From Holothuria scabra (taxonomy: Eukaryota > Echinodermata > Holothuroidea > Aspidochirotida > Holothuriidae), in the NCBI GenBank assembly GCA_037179385.1, contig CM074193.1, positions 7,089,547 to 7,153,546 of the forward strand: a stretch of 64,000 nucleotides of DNA. The letters run 5' to 3'. The notes below the pieces were generated by a model. The model was not told the DNA's origin and ran no database searches. It saw nothing but the letters and a program-made list of their open reading frames with translations. Shown here piece by piece: positions 1-12,748 of this stretch (within the stretch, counting starts at the first letter, position 1; every line of letters starts with the position of its first letter). Position numbers and translations under genes: made by a program.

Positions 1-402
1 ACCCTTCTTCAAAATGTCAGCCGGTTCCGCTGTTGATAGTAGTTTCGTTTCACTAGTTTTGTTACCTATAAAATCTTACTTGAAGTTGCCCCGGAAGTAA
101 TTTTTTGACCAGTGTAAAGACATTAGAATTTCCCTTAAATAACGAGCTTAATACCTCACAAACACCTCAAAGCCCATGAGCTTCCATAGACTTAATTTCA
201 CCGGACCTCACTTTGAACTGCCCGCCTAATTCTTTCTCCACAGTTTTTCCCCCTTTTTTCGAAATGACAACCGGATCTGCTCTTGGTAGTTAAATCACTA
301 GTTTTTTTACCAGTCTTACTTGAAGTTAGCCTAGAGCTAATTTTTAGACCATTGTTAAGTCAATAGAATTACCCATAAATAACGACTTTCATACCTCACA
401 AG
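1..402. repeat. Two-unit tandem duplication, period about 240-250 bp
   Basis: Bases 8-165 and 259-402 are diverged copies of one unit. Both contain a TCAGCCGG/ACAACCGG-type start, a CTTACTTGAAGTT stretch, and an AATAACGA block followed by ATACCTCACAA. The second copy runs into a GC-rich patch (about 400-480) with the short palindrome GGGGGCTTCGCCCC. I see no coding capacity. The window starts inside the first unit, so the array may continue upstream. Confidence 0.7.
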
Positions 403-1600
403 GGGGATTCCGGGGGCTTCGCCCCTAGACCCCACCAGAGACCCCAAGGCAGGCCCCTGGACCCAACCCGATAAGCCTCGCGCTTCGCACTCGGTGACGT
501 TCCGACGCCATGAGTGCAGTTTAGCAGTGCCCCCTGCAAAAGACTGAAATACATAATGCGTACAAGACGGGATGCAGGGGGAACTCGCCCTCCCAACTCG
601 GGCAAAAGCAGTTGGTGTATTCGGGCAAAACATGATAAGTGGTGCTATTATTCGGGCGATATTGCTTTCGCCCCCTCATAAAATAATCGCCCAAATACGC
701 CTGTTGAAAATATGCATTCTTGAATGAGGGTACTTGTTAGGCTGTGGATGTATGTATCCTCGGTGTATGAAGTTATTTAAGTGTAAGTTTCTGATCATCG
801 TGAAAACCAACTGAGTGGTACTGTAAGCGGTTTCCGCTCAAAAAATGCACCGAAGCAAATCAAAGCCTCTGTCGAGGTATAAATCCTGAATATTCGAGGG
901 GCAAGAAACATCCTCACACCCAGTTTCATAGCTCTGAAAAGGTCAATTCATTTGAACCCTCGAAATGTATTAAAAGTATTAACCTGTGTTGTGAAAGTGG
1001 TAACATTGTTTTAATTAGTAATGTTATAATTTTAATTGATGGTATTTCTGACACTTTTCTGCAATTTATACATTTTAAAGGTTCATCGAAGTTCATATCT
1101 CGTTCAAATAGAAACATGGAGTGTGAACTAATTATTATATTGCAGACGGTGGTGTTTAGACAGTCAAACATGAGTGCATGCAAAAGGTTGTGTAATTCAT
1201 TATTTTAAATCTCAGTAAAGGATGTATTTTATATTCTACATGTACAATATTTTGATATCGGGTCTGGTTATCCTTCGCCTAATACCGAAATACAGCAAAT
1301 TGCTTCAGGCGTTACACAAAAACAAATTAAATGTTTCAGGTTTATCAAATTTATTTAAAAGGACAGTGCACTCCATCTTTATATTGTGTGCACATGTAGG
1401 AATAGCAGAAGAAAGAGGGAAGGGTCACAAATTCTAAATAGTGGCATAAAAATTATAGTGCGATGAATCGAAATGAAATACTCCATCGAAGTACAGTCTT
1501 CTCCTTAAAGGTCTATACACAGAAATATGCCTGCATTTAAGAATCAGTACATTGATGAGTATGGCTTGAGTATGTTATAGCGTATACAAAGACACTCCCC
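403..1600. other. Unassigned non-coding stretch
   Basis: I see no exon with good splice sites and no recognisable domain here. The part at 400-660 is GC-rich and repeat-like (GGGGGCTTCGCCCC, runs of CCCC). The rest is AT-rich, and its short open frames look like chance. Confidence 0.4.
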
Positions 1601-1609
1601 GACGAGACG

Positions 1610-1835
1610 AGCCTCGTGCTTTTTCTAAAGTCCTCTCGACCCTCTGGAAAAGGGCCATTCGGCGAAACCACACTTTAAACTGCCTCGAGCCTCGTGTCCA
1701 TCATTTTTTGCACCTCTTTTTTTCAAAAGTCCCCCGACTCTCTGGCAAAGAGCCAGGGGCGAAAACCAAACAATACTCCCGAAGGAGTTCTGCTCCCAAA
1801 AGGAGCTACGTCCCCAAGAGACAACTCAACTCAAC
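1610..1835 (+). repeat. Dispersed repeat, two related half-units
   Basis: Two adjacent versions of one unit: TTTCTAAAGTCCTCTCGACC then GGCGAAACCA at about 1620-1670, and TCAAAAGTCCCCCGACTC then GGGGCGAAAACCAAAC at about 1725-1770. The second continues into GGAGTTCTGCTCCCAAAAGG. Relatives lie at 54900-54975 (same orientation) and 61665-61770 (opposite orientation). The class is unknown; no tRNA-like promoter or terminal inverted repeat is clear. Confidence 0.6.
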
Positions 1836-2091
1836 ATGACCAACTGAACGACCTGACGTGCGGAGTCTCGTTCTAGACTGGCTGCATAGAGCGGCGATTT
1901 TTTTACACCGAAGAGTTTTCAGAACGGCCACCCTGCATAATGCACACGTGGTGAAGCAGGGATATGAGTTACCTTGATTAGGCTATAGGCATGTTTCTAC
2001 CAAACTGCAATACTGTATTTCAGAGGATTATTATGCATAGATTTGTATCCTTTTATTTTTTATACAATTTGTACATGTATATTTTTGAGGG
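1836..2091. other. Unassigned AT-rich spacer
   Basis: I see no gene or clear repeat between the dispersed repeat and the TTAA-flanked element that follows. Confidence 0.3.
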
Positions 2092-2095
2092 TTAA

Positions 2096-2488
2096 AGGTA
2101 CAATCAGACTATTTTTTACCAGTTTTCCATGACATTAGTTCTGCACTACAATAATACATTGAGTTAAAACTATAAAAAAAAACATAATGTGGTATCATGG
2201 TCTGACGTTATGATTGGTCACTGTACTGATGAGACTGTCTAGGTTTTGCATCTGTGTGGACTTTTCCCGCAAAAGATCACAGGATTCCAAATCAACACTA
2301 GAATCTTACGTTTCCCATTCTCTTGAAAGACCCCTCTAATGTCGGTTAATTCTGGTTGATAATCAGTAAATACGTTTTTGGTGGAGGTCAAAGGTCATCT
2401 GGGGCAACGAGAGGTCAAAAGGTCATAAAGGAAAAACGAAATGCTGGAACAAAACGTTGATTTTCGCTGTCAAAATCTGATTGTCACT
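2096..2488. mobile_element. TTAA-flanked MITE (Kolobok-like or piggyBac-like)
   Basis: The element is flanked by TTAA on both sides (2092-2095 and 2489-2492). Its left end AGGTACAATCAGA is an imperfect inverted copy of its right end TCTGATTGTCACT. It is 393 bp long with no coding frame, so it is a non-autonomous element. TTAA duplications are typical of the piggyBac and Kolobok superfamilies. The AG start fits Kolobok better than piggyBac, whose ends usually start CC; that choice is inference. Confidence 0.65.
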
Positions 2489-3032
2489 TTAAGGGAGGAA
2501 CTTGTCTTATGTGATGTTGAACAAATTATAAAAGCACAGAACTTTAAACTGTTTCCTCTTATTTTGTGATTCGGAACCAAACTCTCTAAACTTGATCAGC
2601 TTGAGAAGCATGCCTTTACTTTTCAAAATTACTTCCGTTTGCCATCTTCTTCCATTTAAAGCATACGTGCCCTTTTCCCATGAATCAGGCGGCTCGGAAC
2701 ATAAGATGATATTTTGAAAGATGGACAGGGATGAAAGAAACTTTGCGAGTGTATCCCTTACGAGTAAAATAAATACTGGTAACAAAGAATGAAGTAGTAG
2801 AATATGAAGTACTGATAACAATGAACAAGTTGAAGGAAAAGGTCTGAGCATGTTTCAGTTGTACATGAAAATACATAAAATTTTATTTATAATTCTTTAA
2901 TGCTGGTACATATAAAATATACAGTTATACATGAATACCTAAATTGAAAATTAATAAATAATAGTTTTGCAAAAGAATCAGATAAACAACTATTAGCCCT
3001 TGGTGAATCTATAGTAAACCTCGCAACAGTGT

Positions 3033-3418
3033 AACACGTTTTTTTTTAAAGCACACACAAACAGAGTTACTCTTTTGTTTTACGATTGCCTTGAAGAGTC
3101 AAAAATTTTCTCAGTAACAGGAGGAATTTAATTGTGACCAGAAAACTTAATCGTAGTCTATTAAATCATTGATAAAAAAATCAATGCGAAGATGAAACGC
3201 TTAAATCACCCCGCTATAATGACTCGTTCTTTTTTAAGCACTCACAAACAGAGTAACGGCATTTATACTCTGTTTTTCCGTTGTCTTGAAGAGTCAACAA
3301 TTTTGTCAGTAATTCGAGGAATTTGATTGTGATTAGAAGACCTAATTGTAATCTATTAAATCATTGATAGAAAATCAATACAATGATGAAACGTTTAAAC
3401 CGCCCCTCTATTATGACT
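3033..3418. repeat. Tandem duplication, unit about 193 bp
   Basis: Two consecutive copies share CACAAACAGAGT, GTCTTGAAGAGTCAA or its variant, TCTATTAAATCATTGATA and GATGAAACG, in the same order. The copies differ by scattered substitutions, so the duplication is not recent. No open frame spans it. Confidence 0.75.
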
Positions 3419-5071
3419 ACTTTAAAACAAAAGAGGTTAAGTTGGGATCAAATTATTACTCAAGTCACAACTTGCAAAATTACCTGATTTGAAAAAAATG
3501 ACCCAATTTTTCCCATTAACATGAATCGACTCGAGTCGCTTAACTAAGCGTCATGTAGAATTGACTTACTTTAAAAGAGTTACTTGTTACAACTCTGTAT
3601 TTTAGAAACTAGGAGATAATTGTAATAAATAACATTTTTGACAATGATGAAATTATACAAGCGCTGTTGCAATAGCTATAAAAATGAGAGTTGATCGTTA
3701 AGTTAAACTTCTGTTTTTGACATCATGCAAGATACCCCCGTTCTAAGTTGGTGACGTTTGTGCTAATAGTGAGTGTCTATTTCTACCTTTTTTTTTAAAT
3801 TGTTGGTTTCGGTTAAATTGCGTTGTGAAATATTTGTAAGTTTTTGTGACAAAAGTAGTAATCAAACTTAAATTTGAAATTAAAATTTGAAATCTTCTTC
3901 TTCCTTCTAAATTTGCTTTCTTATTTCTTTGCTTTCTTTCCTTTTTTATGAGATTATTTTTTCTTCACAAAGAATTCTAAATATAGAAAGTCACATGACA
4001 TGATACAAACAGAATGAAATGCACCAAATGTGAACGATATTCGATATTCGATATGACATTCGATATGAATGTTATATAACATTTCTTTTAGGAAGAAAGA
4101 ATACAAAATACAATGAATGATAAAATGCTGCAAGTAATTTGATTGAATATTGTACGATGAGAGAATAGAAGAGAGGACTACAAACGGCAACACTGTGATT
4201 ACAATAAAGACTTGATTTGTTATTTTTTAGAGTTATGTAATCCGCGGAGCGGACCACGTGACTATTACAGTACCATGACGATGTAGCCTTTCGATGCTTC
4301 AGTCTCCGCTGAGCAGGCGGTTTTTGTTTCACACTTCGAGTATAATGTGACATATTACAAAACGAAGACGGTGCCGTGATTCTGGTTTCTCTTATGTTTC
4401 GACGTTGGAAAATACATTACATTTCGTACTTAAAGGTCACGAGCAATCGACGTCCAAACTTATTTTGAAGCAACAGCTAAATCTCACAGTGTTCTCCTTG
4501 TTCATCTTCAATGTATCTTTCATAATATTTCAGGACTCAAATTGGTATACTCAAGGTTAAAAAAGCATTTACTCCTAGACAATTTCACAATTGAGTAGAA
4601 AAAGTATTGTCACATGACTTTTAACAGCCAGTCTTGAAAGCAAACAGTCCACTACACTAACTCAAGTTGGAATGACTTTATTTGTCTATTAAGGAGAAAA
4701 TGCAGTCATCTTAATTCGAATCAGTACGCACAGGTATCTTAATCAACACATGACTCTGTTACAGTCATGTGAGGATGTTTTCTTCTATGAAATATTATTT
4801 GTTTTAATGATCATAAAAGATATTTTAAATTCAAGTCAACGAAATATTGTTGGAGGCAGCTAACGATTGTGAATAATTTTGGATGACTGCTTTTTCCCTT
4901 TAAGTCGCACCAAGTCAGTTTGGTAGTTAAAACAACTCCTGCTTATCGGAACTATCTGGCTACGTATACGGTAGGGCACTGATGTTAACCGGGTAGTCAT
5001 GAGTTCAGTACACCTCTCCGTAACTGTACTGCCGTTTCTGCGCAAGGCAATTACAAAGTTTCATCTGTCAG
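3419..5071. other. Unassigned region downstream of gene B
   Basis: AT-rich sequence with a small run of ATTCGATATTCGATATGACA-type near-repeats at about 4025-4070. I see no convincing exon or transposon end. It lies beyond the 3' end of the minus-strand MARVEL-like gene B. Confidence 0.35.
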
Positions 5072-5077
5072 TTTATT
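5072..5077 (-). promoter_or_regulatory. Candidate poly(A) signal of gene B
   Basis: TTTATT on the plus strand reads AATAAA on the minus strand, about 310 bp downstream of the gene B stop codon. It is a plausible polyadenylation hexamer. There is no transcript evidence, so this is positional inference. Confidence 0.35.
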
Positions 5078-5388
5078 GTTTTGCCGATACATTGTTAAAA
5101 ATTTCCTTCCGACTCCTTAAAGAAAACATGATCTTGAACTTAAAATATATACCGAACAAGAAGTACATTGCATAATAGTTATTCTGATTTGATTTCATGT
5201 AGAGTTTTAAAATTACAGGCTGTAGGTAGTTCTCAAGTGACGTCATAGGAGTTTTACACGTGGCGTATTTTAGCCATGTTTGAGAGCAACCCCTATGTGT
5301 AGGCTACATACTGGATTGCCGTCAGACATGGCAACGTTAATGCCTAGTTGTGACGTCACTGAGAAAGATCTATTGCAGAGAGAAATAA

Positions 5389-5532
5389 TTAATATGGTGG
5401 CTCCATATGAGTAGGACCGGCTGCAGTGGCTCCTGATGTACTTTGGCGGGTAACACTTCGCATGTAACTATAATTGCGAATTGCCAGCAGTAGCAGAAGA
5501 AAATAGAATTGTACCGCCATAAAACCGAGTGT
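5389..5532 (-). CDS. Gene B exon 4: fourth membrane helix and C-tail of MARVEL-like protein
   Basis: The exon follows a pyrimidine-rich acceptor (TTTCCGTAG) and codes 47 residues in phase 0 before TAA. It starts TLGFMAVQFYFLLLLLAI, a clear membrane helix that would be the fourth. The tail is short, rich in Ser/Thr/Ala, and ends in PPY. It matches gene A exon 4 in position, phase and pattern: a helix starting (I/L)GF followed by a polar tail with a PPxY or PPY motif. No other exon supplying a fourth helix was found. The predicted product is 185 residues over four exons. Confidence 0.72.
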   Translation of the reverse strand, partial: TLGFMAVQFYFLLLLLAIRNYSYMRSVTRQSTSGATAAGPTHMEPPY

Positions 5533-6130
5533 CTACGGAAAGAGAGGAAATCACATAGAAATCTAAGAAGCGTCAAATTTTGCTTAAGACTTGAAGAACA
5601 CCCTCATAACCATGCATGCATGAAATATCAACTAAAAGTTTGGAAATTCGGCACTTCTGGCTAGATCACAAAGTCAAATGTACCTGTACGCTGCTAACGC
5701 ATGCGTACAGATGATCTGACTCAGCAAACGTTCATCCACCTGCTGTGAATTCTCCCCAGTGAAAGTCCACTGCATGAATGCACAACTGCCACTTAAATTG
5801 TAGGTACACTTTACACATTTCCCCGCGTGTCCATCCAGGCAAAATTATCCGGTGTACGTCGGTGTTCAACTGCTTTAAAATGTATCGAATACAGCCCTTT
5901 ACTGTCCCCACAACTGCGATTGATATAAGCTTGCCCCCTTTTACTAAAACCCAGTGCTTTTTATTATGAATCTCGTTCGTTAAAAAGAGTTTTTCGAATT
6001 ATGCACAAACCATTATAAGTCAGGATATAAACAAATAAAAAACATGTATGTTGATTTTGGGATTCGAATTTTGACGGAGGATCGAATTATAGGTATTGTG
6101 GTAGCACAATTTTGTCGCTCTCATATGACC

Positions 6131-6320
6131 GCCTGCATGGTCAAGTGTTTAAACATCAGACTTGCAGTCAGGAGATCTGGAGTTCATCCAACCTTACCCA
6201 ATCCCTCTCAGATGGGACCATTTCCACTGAGTCACATTTCCTCTACCAAATTTCAGCAGATTCTTCCCGAATTTTAGACTATTCCAAACATTTTGTTTCC
6301 TGTGGGATTAAAGCACCTTA
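6131..6320 (+). mobile_element. tRNA-derived SINE
   Basis: The 5' part is tRNA-like. An A-box-like block GCATGGTCAAGTGTTTAAAC precedes an anticodon-arm-like CAGACTTGCAGTC and a decayed B box (GAGTTCATCC). Loop TTGCA suggests a Cys-type anticodon, which is tentative. The body continues to about 6320 and the hAT target site starts just after it. It lies in intron 3 of gene B, on the opposite strand to the gene. A related head occurs at 34648. Confidence 0.6.
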
Positions 6321-6332
6321 CTGCCTTGGCAT

Positions 6333-8284
6333 CAGTGGCGTAGCTACTGGGGGGCAGGGGGGAAAGTTGCCCCCCCCCCGGAAAATTTTTTGGGGAAATT
6401 TGATGAAAATGGGGAAATTTGATGAATATTCTTATTATTACAAAAATTTCTCAAAATTTTTGTTAGAACAAGAAATTGTGAGACATTTCTCAAACATAAT
6501 TCGTATTTTCATGCAACAAATTAACTCACATTTCGTCAGTGTCGCATGAACCGGCCCAATTCGCGTTCCACAGAAGTAGCCTCGCCGCGTAGCAGATTGA
6601 ATGTCCTCTTGTGCTTGTATACGCACGGGGGTTATGATCAGTGCATTTCAGTGCACAGGCAGCTGTTATTCAGGTGATACTTTGGGAATTCAGTAAAAGG
6701 ACGTGAAAACTGACAAGTCACTACCGTAGACCCCCCGAGGTAGTTATGTTCTTCTACAAGCTAGCAGTAGCTGTACTATTTTACTCTGTGTACATAACGA
6801 TGGATGGGGCTGAAACAATCCATGGCCAGCGATAAACTTAAAGTTAATCTAGAAATTAGAATTAACGGGATCCGTTGTCACACTTAGATTTTTTTACTTA
6901 GCCTAATCCTTGGAGGCTTACAAGCTAGTTCGGGAAAATAGCTTTGTGCTCACTTTGAGTGTAACAAAAAATGGACAATGAGTACCTTGTAGCCTTCTAC
7001 ACTTAACAGACTGCTTTTCTCACAGGATATCCTGTGTGAACGAGCCACTATTAGGACTCCTTAGTGGCTTGCGAAGGGGAGACCATTGGGCCATGCCCCC
7101 TCACAGATGCCATTTTTTCTTTGTTCTTAAAAATACGTAGTCTAACTTTATTAACACAGATTTTACTTCAAAAGATAGCATATGTGGCACCAGATTGCTT
7201 ATAAGGACACCCAATTTTTCAAAAATTTTCAAAGGTCAAGGTCTTTTAGTGATGCCAATTTTTTTTAATTCCTACAAATAGACCTAGGCGAATTCTGTCA
7301 AATTCCAATTTTTACTTAAAAAGGTAGACTCTGTTTCCCACTTGTGGCATCGATAAAAAAGACTACATGTTTAGGTTCTCTTTACAAGCATAAATACGCT
7401 ATTTTGACCATCTGAGGGGTCTGATTTTTCGAAATTTTCTTTACGCTCCGCGCCAACCAATGGTGGCGCTTCGCTCGGTCTTTTGGGCAAAATTACATAT
7501 TTGGGGTAAAATAAGCTCTTAACTCTCTGATCACTTTGCAGTTTGAGAACATATTTTGAAGTGAGCATTTTATTGCAAACGAAAAAAGAAGAAAGCGACT
7601 GGCTAGATTCTTCGTATAAGCCTGGAAAATGCTATTTCCGGCCATCTAAGACGTCTGATTGTTCCAAATTTTCTCTACGCTCCGCGCCAACCAATGGTGG
7701 CGCGGAGCTTAGATAATTTTTATGACAAAATAACATTTTGTGGTCAAGAAAAACCACAAATACCGATCAATGCTCTTTTATTTTGACTTCTAAAAGTGTT
7801 CAAATTTAATGACAAGTTTTTCTTCGTAAGGTAGCATAAATGGCATAAAGAAATGCATGTCAAGACAAAAAGTTTCAGTTTTATCTTCATGAACCACCAC
7901 GATTCAACTTTTAGCACTGTTCCTGACAAAGTCGAAAATCTTGCACCATTTTGCATGTAGGCTCCTTGAAAACGTCAACAAATTTCCGGACACCCCTCCC
8001 CTTCGACCATACTGCATGCCCTTCAGAGAAATCCTGCGTACGCCACTACGTTAGTACATACAAATAAACCAGATATTGTTTACCAAAATAATATACTTTG
8101 TTTCCGATTGCTCTATGTTGTACTTTAAGATTAAAATGCAGATAATATTACAAAATGACATGGTAATGTTGTTATACTTGTAAGTTTACATATTTTAAAT
8201 GAAATACATACACATTGACCGGGAAAAGTTTTGGGGAAATTTGATACCTTTGGCCCCCTGGAAAAAATCCTAGCTAAGCCACTG
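6333..8284 (+). mobile_element. Non-autonomous hAT element, copy 1
   Basis: The ends are CAGTGGCGTAGCTACTGG and CCTAGCTAAGCCACTG. The 8-bp target duplication is CTTGGCAT/CTTAGCAT (6325-6332 and 8285-8292, one mismatch). It is 1952 bp long with no transposase frame. The interior carries the hairpin motif GCGCCAACCAATGGTGGCGC twice, at about 7450 and 7688. Copies of the same family lie at 29121-30960 (inverted) and 36489-39025. It sits in intron 3 of gene B, about 200 bp from the exon 3 donor site. CAGTG-type ends with 8-bp duplications are diagnostic of hAT transposons. Confidence 0.9.
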
Positions 8285-8485
8285 CTTAGCATTCTGTAAA
8301 CAGGGTTCCTCCCTGAATACTTGATACGTCATCATTCATCCTGACACTGAGTGCCATTCTGTTGCAGTTTGTTACCTATGCATGGTTCATAGAGGGCCAC
8401 GTTGTCTTGTTTATGCTAATATGGTGTAGGTAATGACCGCAAAAATAAGAACATAACCAGATATTTGTATAAATTGTAAACTCAC

Positions 8486-8581
8486 CCCAGATGATCCGGC
8501 TGGCTTATATGCACCTTTTGCAAGAACCAAACTAGAAGATACTATCATTAGTAGAAAGAAAATGGCGTATGATGCAATATC
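8486..8581 (-). CDS. Gene B exon 3: third membrane helix of MARVEL-like protein
   Basis: This is a 96-bp exon of 32 codons in phase 0, between acceptor TTTTACCAG and donor GTGAGTTTAC. It encodes DIASYAIFFLLMIVSSSLVL, a hydrophobic helix, then AKGAYKPAGSSG. Gene A exon 3 has exactly the same length and phase and also ends in a small polar loop. The equal length supports common descent of the two genes. Confidence 0.8.
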
Positions 8582-11500
8582 CTGGTAAAACAAAAACAAA
8601 AGTGTTTTAGAAATATCAAATTATTAGTAATATCTTGACATTTAGACGAGTAAATAGGCCTGTTTTTTATAAAGTTGAGAACTTCGGTTTTATAGAATGG
8701 CATTCTCCCTCTTCCCTCAATGCCTTTTGCAGTATTAAGTGGATTATGACACAGATCAGCAAGAAAATTTATTCGAGCGCTTATTGAAGCCATTGTGATC
8801 TGGGTAGCTGCCATATATAATCCTTCTTTCGAGTCGAAGGATAAAGTACCATTCCCTATATTATGCTGAACTTCGACATGGAGTATACCCTCTATATTAC
8901 CTGTATAAAGGCTGATAGGCTCTAACGAAAAGCGTTAAGCTCTCTGAACCTACCGTGCTGAAACCTTAAGCTATAATCCACCGTTGTTTCAAATGTCCAA
9001 TTTCATTGTTTCATATGTCGGTATGTGTAGAGAGAAATCGTCACCAAAGACGACGATTTGTTTCAAAACTCGGGGCATTTAACCCATTTAAACCAAATGC
9101 TGTGTGCAAAATTAAAATCAGTGGGTGATTTTTTTTAGGGGGATCGCCCCGGATCGCCTCCCATGATCACGGCAGTGAGAATGCTAGCTGATTAGATGTC
9201 CGTTCAACCACCACAAATCTTTTGTTCCGTTTTTAACCAACCTGAACATTGTATTTATGATGTGTCCATGCTGCATTTGAGCAAAAGCAAATAAAGCTGC
9301 ATGTAGAGCTTCGAAACTTTTCAACCCCGGGCTCCATAATTAGGTGATGACTATACATTTAGTAAGAACTATTGAAGCGAGGTGGAATGGCTACGGGACT
9401 TTCAAGCTGTATGTCGCTTTGGGAACTCACCATGTTTGGTTCTGGCCAATTCAAATGTGTAATAATGACCATAACTTTAAGCCATATATTGATACGTCAC
9501 CTTTCAAGTTTTAAGGGAAAGGGGACAGCACCACAGAGACCCTAATATTTCCAACTAGATTCTGATAGAAAATATGAGCTCAAACGCGAGAGTAAAAACA
9601 TCAGGACAAGACATCTAGGGACATTATAAGAAAAGGAAGGAAACTTTTCCAATGAAAATTTTACTTCCCGGGGTCTTTGCCCCCATCCACCGAAAGAAAT
9701 GGTTTACTGATTCTCGTTGGCCAGTTTGAGTGGCATTATTGAGTGCCATACACAACCCCCGTTATCATCTACTCCTTTCACTCATGGGTCCTGCAGGCCA
9801 ACAATCGAATCGACTAGCCATCAGTTGCCTTCTATAAATATAAAAAATAGTCCACACAATGATTTTGTCCGTTCTTTCATACGCATCCTTTGTCATTTGA
9901 AATCACCTTCATTCATACGTCCACAATTGGAGATAGCTGCATTGACTCAAACCAACAGAAACACCGCTGAACCATTCTACCTAAATCCTTCAGGAAAAAG
10001 AAGTTGTGTTCGAGTGATCTTTCTGGTCCATGGCCGTGCCCCCTCTCTCAGCCCACGTTCGTGTTTGCAAGCCTTCCCGTAGCATTAAAAATACCTCAAG
10101 TTGGCCCAGCTCCACGTCTATCACGAAACAAGGTTTCATCTTCCTGATTACGTTCACTAAATTCTGATGAGGTCAAATCTCCTTGGAAGCTACCCCGTGG
10201 AGTGGACTGTATTTTTACAGCTCCTCATCTTCCGAAACCAGGAGTATGACATAGGAATATGACTGAACAAGGAATACACCGTACAGCCTACTACGCAGGT
10301 ACCTTGACATCTGGAACCACTTGTTTTCCATCTGCAAAATTAGTTTCTTTGCGCTGAAAGTGGGACACTGACCTTATAAATTTAGAGAATTTGATCAACA
10401 GGATTCAAAGTTGTGACTCGACTTCTTAGGCCAACGTATAAGAGTGTTTTTTTTTTTTTGTATTCCTGCTCATGGATTAACAAGACATTACTGTAGTACG
10501 GTTGCCAGGTAACTATAACCAAATTTAGCCGGAAGTGAAAAAGTGGATAAAGGATTTCAATGAAGGTTCGGTGTCATAATTCACAGAAGTATCAAGACAT
10601 TCTCCTTCATGACCATAATATGCCCCACAAATCGATCAACACTTATTAAGTCGTTGAAGGGAAACATGGAGATTGCTTTACAAAGAATACCACATTTAAA
10701 AAACAACATCAATTATGGACACAGAATGATAAATAATTTAAATGAAGCAATGCGAGAGTCTTCTTTTGATGAAATAATTTTCAGAAATTGGCTCATTTGT
10801 TGCTCAAGAATAACTGTTCTCCCAAACTTTACTTTAAAAACTTAAGGTGACGCATTTTCCTTAACTCTTCAAATGTATAATGTTTTGAGAAGATAAAACT
10901 ATGGCTGGTGTTTATGGTATTTCTAAGTGTGACCAAATAATTTAATGATAGTTAAAAAAATCCAGATTGGTGCTTTTTAAACGCAAGATTTCCCTTCAAG
11001 TATAAAAAAATGAATTTAATGATGCCTTTATCAATTTTAAGAGGCACCCTCTGACTCCGTCAGAGTTGGCCAATGTTCGCTAGGAGCGTCAAACATTTTT
11101 GTACATTGATACACTCCTCTGTCACACAATGGACGTTGTCCATGTGATGTCACAATGGCATAAAGTACGCCCTCCTTTGGGGCAAAACAAACCAACACCG
11201 ACAAATGCAAACAGCTGATTTGTCAACCAGTTCAATACGCAGATAGTCTGCTACACGTACAGGGCGAATTGTTATGCCTACGGCCACATGTCTATTGATT
11301 GGCAACCAAGGGTGACGTCAGTGTGCCGTCAATACACAAGGTCTATTGGCCCGACAATTCATAGACGTTGACGCACATGTCCTGTAGAATAATACGGACA
11401 TGCAGCACCCAAGTTTCATTTGGAAAATTTTGACGCACCCAGGTGTCACATTTCGGAAGAACTTCATATGATTTTAGAACCGCTTCCCGAGGATATTACA

Positions 11501-11723
11501 ATTAGTAAGTGCGCAACTATGTCCCTTAAATGTCTGCTGCAATCTATGCACCAGACAGGCCTCTCTGCATCTTCAGTGATTGTTTACCTACAGCATACAG
11601 CTTTGAGACTAAGTTTTGGTTTTTATTTTTGTGTTTTCTCTCCTCAAAAATAGTTCTGTAGGCTCCTTAAACTTTATTCTCGGATTATTTCAAAACGCAC
11701 ATGATGTGGAAACGTTTACTTAC
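8582..11723. other. Intron 2 of gene B, no recognised element
   Basis: About 3.1 kb between exons 3 and 2. I see no transposon ends or domains. A long open frame at about 9717-10082 (plus) lacks an ATG start and recognisable motifs. A local hairpin (AAATCGTC and GACGATTT) occurs at about 9028-9060. Confidence 0.45.
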
Positions 11724-11900
11724 CACAATATTCCATGGTAACCCGATTTTTGAGCGAATATTTAACAGCAACATCAGGTAGGTGACGCAGCAAAAGACAA
11801 AAGAGATAATAGTGACAGTGAGGAACAATGCACGGGCAGCCCCGACATAATTATCCTTGTAACTGTTTACCATAACAAGGAACGCCACGAAGGAATAAAA
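11724..11900 (-). CDS. Gene B exon 2: end of helix 1 plus helix 2
   Basis: This is a 177-bp exon of 59 codons in phase 0, with acceptor TTACTTTCAG and donor GTAAGTAAAC. It begins FYSFVAFLVMV, completing the first helix started in exon 1. A polar loop (NSYKDNYVGAAR) leads to the second helix ALFLTVTIISFVFCCVTYLM, and the exon ends in KIGLPWNIV. The end parallels gene A exon 2, whose last residues are HPTLPWPVI. The shared LPW at the same position just before helix 3 is a strong sign that the two genes are paralogues. Confidence 0.82.
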
Positions 11901-12748
11901 CTGAAAGTAAAACAACAAAAAACATGACTCGTACGGTTCTCTGGAAGGCAAGTTTAAGTTTGAATTCTTTTACGTAGAAGTTATACCATAAAGACAAATA
12001 TTCGTCACCCAAGAGAGTCCCAATTCTCTCGACCCACTTAGTTTGAGCCCCTAGTCTGGCCACAACCTGTCCAGAACTCCTAGTTTTTCCTTTGTGAGTT
12101 GTGACATAACATCACTTGGACTGAAAACAATGAAATAACTTGTGACTTGAGTGGACAGAACTAACTGGTAAACAACGTTCGTACGAGTGTCCGCGGCGGT
12201 GAACTCAGACAAGCAAACCCCGTGATTTTTTATTTTGTCCATAGTGATGAGTTTAATTGCACAGGAATAAAACAGTCTCAGCAGCTGAGGTATAGCTTGC
12301 CTTTAATTGTCTCATATACATACATCTGAGAGGTGACGTTTTATAGGTAAGGGGATGGCGCAAGGTTTGTGCCTTGGTTTTGTAATTTCATAAAAAACAA
12401 TATTAACGCCAATTCTTACCACTTACCAGAAAAAGATTTTGTCGCCTTAAAGCTGAAATGAATTAGGTTTGTATTTCTCAGAAGAGCGGGTAGGCTGACG
12501 ACCGACCCAAGACCCCTTCCTCTCGAGCCTTTAAAAAGACCGTGGTCTCCTCATAGTTTTCCGAAACTTATTTCTGAGCAAATAGCAAGGTGTAAGGAAA
12601 GCTCCCTGGTTGGTGCAAATGACTTAATGGTCATTAACGAGTGGTTAATGGAAGGCCCACATATTCAAAATGACCATAAACATGCGGTGACCGTGACACG
12701 ATAGGTTAGATAATTTATATTTTGCCATCAATGAATCGTGAGTTTATG

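Noticed and set aside
2507..2876. Hydrophobic minus-strand open frames, considered as an exon of a third MARVEL-like gene
   Set aside because: No phase-0 acceptor/donor pair and no match to the conserved positions of genes A and B.
7371..7568. Open frame with APPLVGAERKENFEK and its relatives at other sites
   Set aside because: These recur because they are translations of the hAT hairpin unit, not of a conserved protein.
9717..10082. 121-residue open frame on the plus strand
   Set aside because: No ATG start, no recognisable motif, and it lies in intron 2 of gene B.
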